Assembly: GCF_900141985.1 (NCBI RefSeq)
Contig: NZ_FQZK01000008.1
Location: 124,001 to 188,000, forward strand
Direction: 5' to 3'
Source of the DNA: Nocardiopsis flavescens
Lineage (GTDB): Bacteria > Actinomycetota > Actinomycetes > Streptosporangiales > Streptosporangiaceae
DNA: 64,000 nt
Every line of letters begins with the position of its first letter. Position 1 is the first letter of the stretch. Below the pieces are notes generated by a model. The model saw nothing but the letters and a program-made list of their open reading frames with translations. It did not search any database and was not told where the DNA came from. Shown piece after piece: positions 26,656 to 34,218 of the stretch. Made by a program: the position numbers and the translations under genes.

Positions 26656-27011
26656 GGTGGTCCTTGTCGTTCGGGGCGCGCGGTCCCGTCCGCCGTCCCC
26701 GCGGCGCGTCCCCGTGCGCGGGGGCGGAGGTAGCGCCCGCCTCGACCGTACAGCGCCCCGTGACCGTTCCGGTGCCACTCGCGCCACTGGGACCTCGGGG
26801 AACACCCGGCGACGGACCGTCCGGGTGGCGGCGGGGACCCGGCGGCGGTCCGCTGTGAGCCCCTCCACACCGGTTCCGGTTCCGGCACGGTCGGGCAACG
26901 ATCATGTGACATAGAGTGCCTTTTCGGTCGCACCGTGTTTGCTCCGGGTGAATCAGGCGAGAAAGGACCTTCGTACCGATCTCCTCTGCGGAAACGGCGG
27001 ACCGCCCTCTC
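26656..27011. other. Divergent promoter region ilvA / symporter
   Basis: No gene. The more AT-rich part around 26905-26950 (ATCATGTGACATAGAGTGCC) is the likely symporter promoter area. AAAGGACC near 26972 resembles a ribosome site but is not followed by an in-frame start. I found no convincing T-box or attenuator on the ilvA side. Confidence 0.4.
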
Positions 27012-28469
27012 ATGCAAGCGTTGACCGACGCCATCGGCGTCTTCAACAACGACCTCTTCTGGCCCCTGGTCATCGTGGTGCTGGTCGCCGCGAGCCTGTA
27101 CTTCACCGTCCGCCTGGGGCTGGTCCAGCTCCGGCTCCTGCCCGAGATGTTCCGCTCGTTCGGCGGCTCGGGCCGCGCGGACGACGGCGACGGGCGCTCC
27201 ATCTCCTCCTTCCAGGCGTTCGCGGTGTCCGCGGCGGCACGCGTCGGCACCGGCAACGTGGCGGGGGTGGCGACCGCCATCTCGCTGGGCGGTCCCGGCG
27301 CCGTGGTGTGGATGTGGCTGATGGCGCTGCTGGTCGGCGCGGCGAGCTTCGTGGAGTCGACGCTGGCCCAGCTGTGGAAGGTGCCCTACAAGGACGGCTT
27401 CCGGGGAGGCCCGGCCTACTACATGCAGTACGGGCTCGGGAGGCGCTGGCTGGGCGTGGTCTTCGCGATCACCATCACGGTGACCTTCGGGTTCGTGTTC
27501 AACGCGGTGCAGTCCAACACCATCTCCACGACCCTCGTCGGCTCCGCCGCGCAGGCGGGCGCCGACACCGGCGCCATGCCGTGGCTGCCCGCCGCCATCG
27601 GCCTGGGGCTGGTGGCGCTGACCGCCGCGGTCATCTTCGGCGGCATCCGGCGCATCGCCAACGTCGCTCAGCTGCTGGTGCCGTTCATGGCGCTCGCCTA
27701 CCTGCTGCTCGGCATCGCCGTGGTCCTGATGAACCTGGAGAAGATCCCCGGCGTCGTCTCCCTCATGTTCGCGCACGCCTTCGGCCTGCGCGAGGTCGCC
27801 GCGGCCGGCCTGGGCACGGCGATCATCCAGGGCGTGCGGCGCGGGATGTTCTCCAACGAGGCCGGGCTGGGCTCGGCCCCCAACGCGGGCGCGACGGCGA
27901 GCGTCAGCCACCCGGTCAAGCAGGGCCTGGTGCAGACCCTGGGCGTCTACTTCGACACCCTCGTCGTCTGCTCCATCACCGCCTTCATCATCCTGGTCTC
28001 CAACCCCGTCTACGGCGAGGACCTGGGCGCCACCATGACGCAGGACGCGCTGGGCGCGAACCTGGGCGGCTGGGCGGTGCACGCGCTCGCGGTGATCATC
28101 TTCCTGCTGGCGTTCACCTCCGTGCTGGGCAACTACTACTACGGCGAGTCCAACGTGGGCTTCCTCAACCCGAGCGAGCGGCTGCTGACGGCCTACAAGT
28201 GGGTCTTCCTGGTGGCGACCTTCCTCGGCTCCGTCGGTTCGATCCAGCTGGTGTGGACGCTGGCCGACACCACCATGGGGTTCATGGCGCTGGTCAACCT
28301 GGCCGCGATCGTGCCGCTGGCGGGCGTCGCGCTCAAGCTCCTCAAGGACTACACGGCCCAGCGCAGGCAGGGCCTGGACCCGGTGTTCACCGCGGACCGG
28401 ATGCCTGAGCTGCCCCACGTGCGGTGCTGGGACCCCGAGCCGGAGGGCGCGGAGAGCACCCGGGCCTGA
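27012..28469 (+). CDS. Sodium:alanine/glycine symporter (AGCS family)
   Basis: 485 residues from ATG at 27012; the ribosome site is weak. A secondary transporter importing alanine or glycine with sodium, with about ten membrane helices. The AGCS signature region SAAARVGTGNVAGVATAISL (~76-95) and the segment GMFSNEAGLGSAPNAGATA (~278-296) are intact. The cytoplasmic tail ends in an acidic, Pro-rich stretch. A strong terminator follows after seven bases. Confidence 0.93.
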   Translation: MQALTDAIGVFNNDLFWPLVIVVLVAASLYFTVRLGLVQLRLLPEMFRSFGGSGRADDGDGRSISSFQAFAVSAAARVGTGNVAGVATAISLGGPGAVVWMWLMALLVGAASFVESTLAQLWKVPYKDGFRGGPAYYMQYGLGRRWLGVVFAITITVTFGFVFNAVQSNTISTTLVGSAAQAGADTGAMPWLPAAIGLGLVALTAAVIFGGIRRIANVAQLLVPFMALAYLLLGIAVVLMNLEKIPGVVSLMFAHAFGLREVAAAGLGTAIIQGVRRGMFSNEAGLGSAPNAGATASVSHPVKQGLVQTLGVYFDTLVVCSITAFIILVSNPVYGEDLGATMTQDALGANLGGWAVHALAVIIFLLAFTSVLGNYYYGESNVGFLNPSERLLTAYKWVFLVATFLGSVGSIQLVWTLADTTMGFMALVNLAAIVPLAGVALKLLKDYTAQRRQGLDPVFTADRMPELPHVRCWDPEPEGAESTRA

Positions 28470-28475
28470 ACCCGC

Positions 28476-28516
28476 CCCGCCCCTGCGGCCGCCCCCGACG
28501 CGTCCGCAGGGGCGGG
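28476..28516 (+). terminator. Terminator of the symporter gene
   Basis: CCCGCCCCTGCGG (28476-28488) pairs perfectly with CCGCAGGGGCGGG (28504-28516) around a 15-base loop, directly after the stop codon. No T tract. Confidence 0.7.
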
Positions 28517-29107
28517 TGCCGGGCGTCCCCCGCCGGCGGACCCCCGGCCGGGCCGACGCGGGACCGGGGTCCGCGCGCAAGGCCGCACGACCGCATACGA
28601 CCGCCCGCATCCGGCGGCATCGGAAAGCGTGCAATTCACAAAGAAAACACCTTTTCCGCAGAAAAATTAGAAATACGGAGAATGCCAACGGCGCGGGCGG
28701 TCGGCCGCGCACGCGCACTCCTTCCGGCGCGCGGACGACCCCGAGCACGGACGCCCCGGGCAGCGGGGGTTGCGGTCGTCCGCCCGCGGCCGTGCGACCT
28801 GGCACGAACTCCGGCCGGAGACGCCGGAACCGCGACGGTTCCGGCCCGGGAGCACCGTCCCGGAAAGAATGTCGCGGATCTTTTCCCACTCCCTGTCTGA
28901 TTCTTATCACCCTTGTCCGCTTCTCCCGAAAAGGCGGCGCGCTCCTCTCCCCCGGAAAAACGCACGGAATCACACCGGCGCATTGACAAATGAGTTCATG
29001 GCCCCAGATGATCCTCGAAAAAGGATCCACGGCGCACCCGCGAAATACCCGGGCCCCCTCTCCGGAGCCGTGGTCCCTGTCGTACGGGACGCGAACGGGA
29101 GAACACT
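28517..29107. other. Long leader/promoter region of the prenyl operon
   Basis: About 590 bp with no accepted gene. Two stretches are unusually AT-rich for this genome (28630-28690 and 28865-29035). TTGACA occurs at 28983-28988, but no clear -10 follows at 17-18 bp. A short inverted repeat GATCC...GGATC surrounds the A-run near 29010-29028. The region is a plausible regulated promoter. Confidence 0.45.
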
Positions 29108-29392
29108 GTGGCGCACACCGAGGACGGTGCCGAGGGCGGGCGCGTGGGCGATCCGGTGCTGATCGCGGCCGGGGCCGCCGACCTGGTCATCGAGGGCATC
29201 GGAACGGCCCTGCGCAGGACCGGGGCGCTGCTGGGCCGGTCGGACCTGGCCGAACTCGCCCGGGACGGCCGGGAGGAGCTGCGGCAGCGGGGGATCCTGG
29301 CGCTGCGGCGGTACTCCCCCACGCCCGAGTCCCACATGGAGCTGCTCGCCCGCCGCGCCGCCTCCCGGGAACCCGGCCGGGGCGATGCCTGA
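29108..29392 (+). CDS. 94-residue helical protein, first gene of prenyl operon
   Basis: GTG at 29108 with GGGAG six bases upstream. A Gly-rich start is followed by two amphipathic helices (LIAAGAADLVIEGIGTAL, then LAELARDGREELRQRGILAL) and the tail PTPESHMELLARRAA. No cysteines, signal peptide or membrane helix. Its stop overlaps the start of the prenyl synthase by eight bases, so it is translated with it and is probably a partner or adaptor. I do not recognise the family. Confidence 0.7.
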   Translation: MAHTEDGAEGGRVGDPVLIAAGAADLVIEGIGTALRRTGALLGRSDLAELARDGREELRQRGILALRRYSPTPESHMELLARRAASREPGRGDA

Positions 29393-30437
29393 GCCGCCGG
29401 GGCAGGCCCTGTTCCGGGCGCGGGTGGACGCCGAGCTGGAGGCCTTCGCACGGCAGGAGACCGAGCAGCTCCTCGCCGTCGACGCCGACCTGCTGCCGGT
29501 CGCCGAGCAGCTGACCGCGGCGGTGTCCGGCGGCAAGCGCCTGCGCGCCGCGTTCTGCTACTGGGGGTGGCGCGCGGCCGGCCAGCCGGACAGCGACGCC
29601 CTGGTCAGGGCCGCCGCGGCCATGGAGCTGGTGCACGCGGCGGCGGTCGTCCACGACGACCTCATCGACGAGAGCCCGACGCGCCACGGCGCCCCGAGCG
29701 CCCACGCCGCCCTGCGAGCGGCGCTGGCCGGCGGGACCCGGCCCCAGGCCCGGAGCCGTGCGCTGGCCCTCCTCACCGGGGACCTGCTGATGGCGTGGGC
29801 CGGGCAGATGTTCCTCCTGTGCGGCCTGCCCGCGGCCTACCTGTCCCGTGCCCGCGGACCGTGGTCGACCATGGCCCGCGAGCTGGTCGCCGGGGAGTGC
29901 CTGGAAGTCCTGCGCACCGGCTCCCGACCCGACACGGACCGGTCGCTCCAGGTCATCCGCTACAAGACGGCCAAGTACACGGTCGAGCACCCCCTGCACA
30001 TCGGCGGCGCGCTGGCCGGCGCCCCGCGGGCCCTGATGGAGGCCTTCACCTCCTACGGGATCCCCCTGGGCGAGGCCTTCCAGCTCCGGGACGACCTGCT
30101 GGGGCTCTTCGGCGACCCGGCGCACACCGGCAAGTCGAACCTGGACGACGCCCGGGGCGACCGGCCGACGGTCCTGTTCGCCCAGACCTGGTCGGCCGCC
30201 ACCGCGGCCGAGCGGCGGGAGCTGCGCGGCCTGCTCGGCCGGCGCGACCTGGACGAGGCGGGCCTGTCCAGGGTCCGGGCGATCGCGCGGCGCACCGGGG
30301 CGCCCGAACGGGTCGAGGAGATGATCACCCTGCGCACCGGGGAGGCGACCGCCGCCCTGGCCCGCGCGGGCCTGCCCGGCGAGGCGGCCACCGCCCTGAC
30401 CCACATGGCGGCCCTGGCCGCGGACCGGCAGAACTGA
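29385..30437 (+). CDS. Trans-polyprenyl diphosphate synthase
   Basis: 350 residues from ATG at 29385. It joins isopentenyl diphosphate to an allylic primer. The first aspartate-rich motif is VVHDDLIDESPTRHG (~89-103) and the second is QLRDDLLGLFGDPAHTGKSN (~229-248); KYTVEHPLHIGG and the GGKRLRAAF substrate loop are also present. Chain length cannot be set by eye; small residues before the first motif (MELVHAAAVV) suggest C20 or longer. No cyclase gene is adjacent; the next gene is an MpaB-like oxygenase. Confidence 0.92.
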   Translation: MPEPPGQALFRARVDAELEAFARQETEQLLAVDADLLPVAEQLTAAVSGGKRLRAAFCYWGWRAAGQPDSDALVRAAAAMELVHAAAVVHDDLIDESPTRHGAPSAHAALRAALAGGTRPQARSRALALLTGDLLMAWAGQMFLLCGLPAAYLSRARGPWSTMARELVAGECLEVLRTGSRPDTDRSLQVIRYKTAKYTVEHPLHIGGALAGAPRALMEAFTSYGIPLGEAFQLRDDLLGLFGDPAHTGKSNLDDARGDRPTVLFAQTWSAATAAERRELRGLLGRRDLDEAGLSRVRAIARRTGAPERVEEMITLRTGEATAALARAGLPGEAATALTHMAALAADRQN

Positions 30438-30470
30438 GCCGCAGAGGGGCTCGGCCGCAGAGAGGATGGC

Positions 30471-31634
30471 ATGCAGCACACACCGGAGTCCATGAGCGCG
30501 CTACGGCTCGTGGGGGACGAACTCGCCGACGGCACGGTGGCGACCCTGTTCGAGCGCGGCGAGGTCGGCAGGTTCAACACCCTCATGCGCTACTTCTCCA
30601 CGGCCGGACAGGAGCTGCCCGAGGGGCTGCCGGACGTGGCCCACGAGTACCTGCGGGCGACCGCGGCCCCGCCCGACTGGGTCGACTGGGGCGAGATGGA
30701 GCGGGCCCGGCTCTTCTTCATCGACAACAACGTGCACATCTCCACCGCCCTGGCCTTCTCCGCCATGCCCGCCTGCTACGCCGTCCCGCACGTGGCCAGG
30801 CTGCTCAGCGCCACCCACGGCCTGGAGTACCCCTCGCGGCGCATGGCCGAGACGGGGCAGTTCACCGTCTGGCTGATGCAGCCCGACGCCTTCGAGGCGG
30901 GGAGCCGGTTCGTCCCCGCGGTCCAGAAGGTGCGCCTGTTGCACGCCTCCATCCGCCACCACATGCGCCGCGAGGGGCTCTGGGACGAGGAGGCGCTGGG
31001 CACCCCGATCTGCCAGGAGGACATGATCGGCGGCCTGATGATCTTCTCGATCCAGGTCCTGGACGCCCTGCACCGCCTGGGCGTCCACATGTCGGCCGAG
31101 GGCGCGGCGTCCTACTTCTACGCCTGGCGCGTCGTCGGCGAGATGCTCGGGATCGCCCCGGGGCGGGCCCCGGCCGACCTGGAGGAGGCCCGCCTGTTCT
31201 CCGACCTGTACATGACGCGGTACATGGGCCCCTCCGAGGAGGGCGCGCGGCTGACCCGCCAGCTCATCGACCTCTACGAGGAGGTCGTCCCCGGGACGCT
31301 CCTGGACCCCGTGGTCGCCGCCCTGATCCGCTACCTCATCGGCGACACCTGCGCCGACTGGCTCCAGGTGCCGCGCAGCGCCTGGGACACGGGCGTCAAG
31401 GCCTCCCCCGCGCTGCTCGGCGTCCTGGAGGGCATCGAGGACCGCTCCCCGCTGGGGGCCTGGGCGCTGGACCGGCTCGGCCACCTCACCACCCACCTGG
31501 AGCTCAGCTCCCTGACCCGGGGCAGGGTCATGCAGTACGCCGTCCCCGAACGGCTCAGGGACGAGTACGGCGTCGCCTCCGCCGCCTCCCGCACCGCCCG
31601 GTGGGTCCCGCCTCCGCCCGCCTTCTCCTCCTGA
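30471..31634 (+). CDS. MpaB/rubber-oxygenase-like haem oxygenase (DUF2236)
   Basis: 387 residues from ATG at 30471, 33 bp after the prenyl synthase. The protein is all-helical with no signal peptide. The family landmarks are ARLFFIDNNVHISTALAF (~76-93), the Arg/Thr segment RRMAETGQFTVWLM (~123-136), and LLHASIRHHM (~160-169), whose histidines correspond to the region of the axial haem ligand in latex-clearing protein. Relatives cleave isoprenoid double bonds (rubber) or prenyl side chains (MpaB of mycophenolic acid). Pairing with a prenyl synthase suggests that the product chain is oxidatively cut. Confidence 0.82.
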   Translation: MQHTPESMSALRLVGDELADGTVATLFERGEVGRFNTLMRYFSTAGQELPEGLPDVAHEYLRATAAPPDWVDWGEMERARLFFIDNNVHISTALAFSAMPACYAVPHVARLLSATHGLEYPSRRMAETGQFTVWLMQPDAFEAGSRFVPAVQKVRLLHASIRHHMRREGLWDEEALGTPICQEDMIGGLMIFSIQVLDALHRLGVHMSAEGAASYFYAWRVVGEMLGIAPGRAPADLEEARLFSDLYMTRYMGPSEEGARLTRQLIDLYEEVVPGTLLDPVVAALIRYLIGDTCADWLQVPRSAWDTGVKASPALLGVLEGIEDRSPLGAWALDRLGHLTTHLELSSLTRGRVMQYAVPERLRDEYGVASAASRTARWVPPPPAFSS

Positions 31635-31969
31635 GCCCGCTCCGGTGCGGCCCGGGGAGGCGTCCGCGGGTCCCGGGGCGTGTGCGGCGGATGCCCTCGT
31701 GCGGTGCGGCGCCTTCGCCCGGGGACGGGAGCGGTTCACCGGTGCTCCCCCACCTTGCGGTGCGGCGTTCCCGCTCAGGGGCGGGAGCGTGTCACCGGCG
31801 GTCCCCGCCGGGGCGGCGCGGGAGGGCGCCCCGGGCCGTGGTGGGGGTGGCTGCGCCGGTCGCGCCCGTCGGTCCCGCCGTGTTCGCGCCGGCGGCCCGT
31901 CCGGCGCCCTGTGGTGGTGGGCCGACGTGAGGCGGTCGGCGGGTGCGGCGGGCTCCAGGGCCGGTGCGC
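31635..31969. other. Gap with two diverged tandem units
   Basis: No gene. Starting at 31701 and 31757, two ~50-bp units share GCGGTGCGGCG, CGGGAGCG and TCACCGG blocks at a 56-bp period. The rest is GC-rich filler between convergent genes. Confidence 0.4.
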
Positions 31970-33076
31970 CTACCGGCGGGGCGCCACGGCGTAGCCGTAG
32001 GGAACCGGCCAGCGGGGCTCGGCGCCGAGTTCGGCGGCGGCGCGGTGCGCCCAGTAGGGCTCGCGGAGCAGCTGGCGGCCCAGCATGACGGCGTCGGCGC
32101 GGCCGGAGGCCACGATCTCCTCCGCCTGCGCGGGCTCGGTGACCAGTCCGACGGCGGCGGTGGGCATCCCCGTCTCGGCGCGCACCCGCTCGGCGAAGGG
32201 CACCTGGTACCCGGGGGCGACGGGGATGCGCGCCCCGGCCGCCACGCCCCCGGTGGAGACGTCGAGCAGGTCCACCCCGCGGGCCCGGAGCTCCTCGGCC
32301 AGGCGCACGGTGTCCTCCCCGGTCCAGCCCCGGCGGGGGTCCCCGGGGTCCTCGGCCAGCCAGTCGGTGGCCGAGGTCCGGAAGAGCACCGGCAGGTCCT
32401 CGGGCCAGACCGCGCGCACGGCCTCGACCACGGCCAGGGGGAAGCGCAGGCGGTTCTCGAAGCTTCCGCCGTAGGAGTCGGTGCGCCGGTTGCCCGCCGG
32501 GGACAGGAAGGTGTTGAGGAGGTAGCCGTGGGCGCCGTGCACCTCCGCGACCTGGAACCCGGCGGCCAGGGCGCGCTCGGCCGCCGCGGCGAAGTCCCCG
32601 ACCAGGCGCTCGATCTCCGCGACGGTGAGGGCGTGGGGCGCGGCCAGGCCGGGGAAGGGCGCGTCGTCGGAGGAGACGCCCTCCCAGCCGCCCTCCTCCG
32701 GCGGGACGGTGCCCGGCCCGTCCCAGGGCCGCCGGCTGGAGCCCTTGCGCCCGGCGTGGGCGAGCTGGACGGCGGGGACCGCGCCGTGCGAGGCGACGGC
32801 GGCGGTGATCCGGGAGAAGGCGGCCTGCTGGGCCGAGTTCCACAGCCCCAGGTCGGCGGGGCTGATCCGGCCGTCGGGGCGCACGGCGGTGGCCTCGGCC
32901 ATGACCAGGCCGGCCCCGCCCGCGGCGCGGGAGGCCAGGTGGGTCAGGTGGAAGTCGGTGGGGACGCCGGCCTCTGGGCCCCGGCCGACCGCCGAATACG
33001 TGCACATCGGGGCCATCCACACCCGGTTGGGGACGGTCAGCGATCGCAGTTCCAGCGGGGTGAACAGGGCGCTCAC
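31970..33076 (-). CDS. Old-yellow-enzyme family NADH:flavin oxidoreductase (YqjM-like)
   Basis: 368 residues from GTG at 33076. An FMN TIM barrel that reduces activated C=C bonds or quinone-like electrophiles. Features: VPNRVWMAPMCTYSA at the N-terminus (with the Cys of YqjM-type enzymes), QLAHAGRKGSS (~104-114), the HGAHGYLLNTFLSP substrate-site pair (~180-193), RRTDSYGGSFENR and the C-terminal phosphate loop DAVMLGRQLLREPYW. It lies downstream of the WYL regulator on the same strand, after 105 bp rich in GTCGG/GACGT repeats. Confidence 0.93.
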   Translation of the reverse strand: MSALFTPLELRSLTVPNRVWMAPMCTYSAVGRGPEAGVPTDFHLTHLASRAAGGAGLVMAEATAVRPDGRISPADLGLWNSAQQAAFSRITAAVASHGAVPAVQLAHAGRKGSSRRPWDGPGTVPPEEGGWEGVSSDDAPFPGLAAPHALTVAEIERLVGDFAAAAERALAAGFQVAEVHGAHGYLLNTFLSPAGNRRTDSYGGSFENRLRFPLAVVEAVRAVWPEDLPVLFRTSATDWLAEDPGDPRRGWTGEDTVRLAEELRARGVDLLDVSTGGVAAGARIPVAPGYQVPFAERVRAETGMPTAAVGLVTEPAQAEEIVASGRADAVMLGRQLLREPYWAHRAAAELGAEPRWPVPYGYAVAPRR

Positions 33077-33181
33077 GGCGGGTCCTCACTACTCCTGGGC
33101 GCGGGGTGTCGGGGTGTCGGGGGGCTGGGTCGCAGACCTGGGATGTCCGGACGTCGGGACGTTGGTACGACGACAACCGTA

Positions 33182-34156
33182 CTACGACCGCTGTCGAACG
33201 ACCGGTGCCTTCCCCGCCAGCCGCCCCGCGAAGCCCTCCAGCGCCGCGCGCACCCCCTCCGGCTCCTGCACCGTGACCTCGGCGTCCAGGAACGCCAGGG
33301 GCGTCAGCAGCCACTGCCACGTGTCGACCATGACCGCCACCCGGCTCCGCTCCCCCGTCAACGCCCCGACCTCGGCGTCGTGCTCGGCGAAGGCGTCGGC
33401 GACGGCCGCCGCGGGCGCGGCCACGGTGAGGACAACCCGGGTGCGCTCCTTGTCCAGGCCGCGCCGCAGGTACTCCGCGGCGGTGTCGGCGGGCAGCGGT
33501 CGGGGCGCGTACACGTCGTGCGTGGTCCGCAGCCCGTCGACGCGGTCGGTGCGGAACACCCGCCAGTCCCCGCGCCCGGTGTCCCAGGCCAGCAGGTACC
33601 AGCGGCTCCGGTGGTGGACCTGCCGGTGGGGCTCGACCCGCCGCGAGGACGCCCGCCCGGTGCGCCCCCGGTAGTCGAACGCGACGATCCGCCGGTCCCG
33701 GACCGCGTCGGCGAGCACCGCCAGGTTCCCGGCCGCGGTGCCCGGCCCGGGCGGGGTGGTGCTCTCCAGGCTCTCCCGGAGCCGGGCGGCGCGGTGGCGC
33801 AGCCGGGCGGGCAGGTACTGGTCGACCTTGCCGTAGGCGCGGGTGGCGGCCTCCTCCACGGTGCCGCCCTCGGCGGAGCCGCCCGTGGCCATGGCGGCCA
33901 GGGCCAGCAGGGTCGCGGTCGCCTCGTCGTCGTCGAACACCAGCGGCGGCACGGCACTGCCCGCGACCAGCCGGTAGTGTCCGCCGGGCCCCGGGCGGGT
34001 GCTGACGGGGTAGCCGTAGCCGCGCAGGCGCTCCACGTCGCGGCGCAGCGTCCGGGGGCTGACGTCCAGCCGCGCGGCCAGTTCCTCCCCGGTGAACGAC
34101 CGCCCGGACTGCAACGTGGTGAGCAGGGCGAGGATGCGCCCGGTGACGTCGGCCAT
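33182..34156 (-). CDS. HTH-WYL transcriptional regulator
   Basis: 324 residues from ATG at 34156; an upstream GTG at 34198 would add an unlikely tail. N-terminal winged helix (~1-60; LAARLDVSPRTLRRDVERL), central WYL domain (~140-230) with RSRWYLLAWDTGRGDWRVFR, and a C-terminal WCX-like domain. Such proteins often sense nucleotides or nucleic-acid damage. It is divergent from a UvrA paralogue across 62 bp and followed by the OYE gene, so it may control either. Confidence 0.9.
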   Translation of the reverse strand: MADVTGRILALLTTLQSGRSFTGEELAARLDVSPRTLRRDVERLRGYGYPVSTRPGPGGHYRLVAGSAVPPLVFDDDEATATLLALAAMATGGSAEGGTVEEAATRAYGKVDQYLPARLRHRAARLRESLESTTPPGPGTAAGNLAVLADAVRDRRIVAFDYRGRTGRASSRRVEPHRQVHHRSRWYLLAWDTGRGDWRVFRTDRVDGLRTTHDVYAPRPLPADTAAEYLRRGLDKERTRVVLTVAAPAAAVADAFAEHDAEVGALTGERSRVAVMVDTWQWLLTPLAFLDAEVTVQEPEGVRAALEGFAGRLAGKAPVVRQRS

Positions 34157-34218
34157 GGTTCCAGTCTCGCCGAAATCACGGCCGGATTCCGGCCACATCT
34201 GCTTTTAGCGTCGCCCGT

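Noticed and set aside
26656..26900. T-box riboswitch upstream of ilvA
   Set aside because: GAGTGGCACCGGAAC on the minus strand only loosely resembles the T-box sequence; no specifier loop or antiterminator pairing was found.
28983..29010. TTGACA as a definite promoter of the prenyl operon
   Set aside because: No acceptable -10 hexamer at 16-19 bp; left as a possibility in the gap description.
29108..31634. Family 2 encapsulin terpene cargo operon
   Set aside because: No encapsulin shell gene and no long disordered cargo N-terminus on the prenyl synthase.
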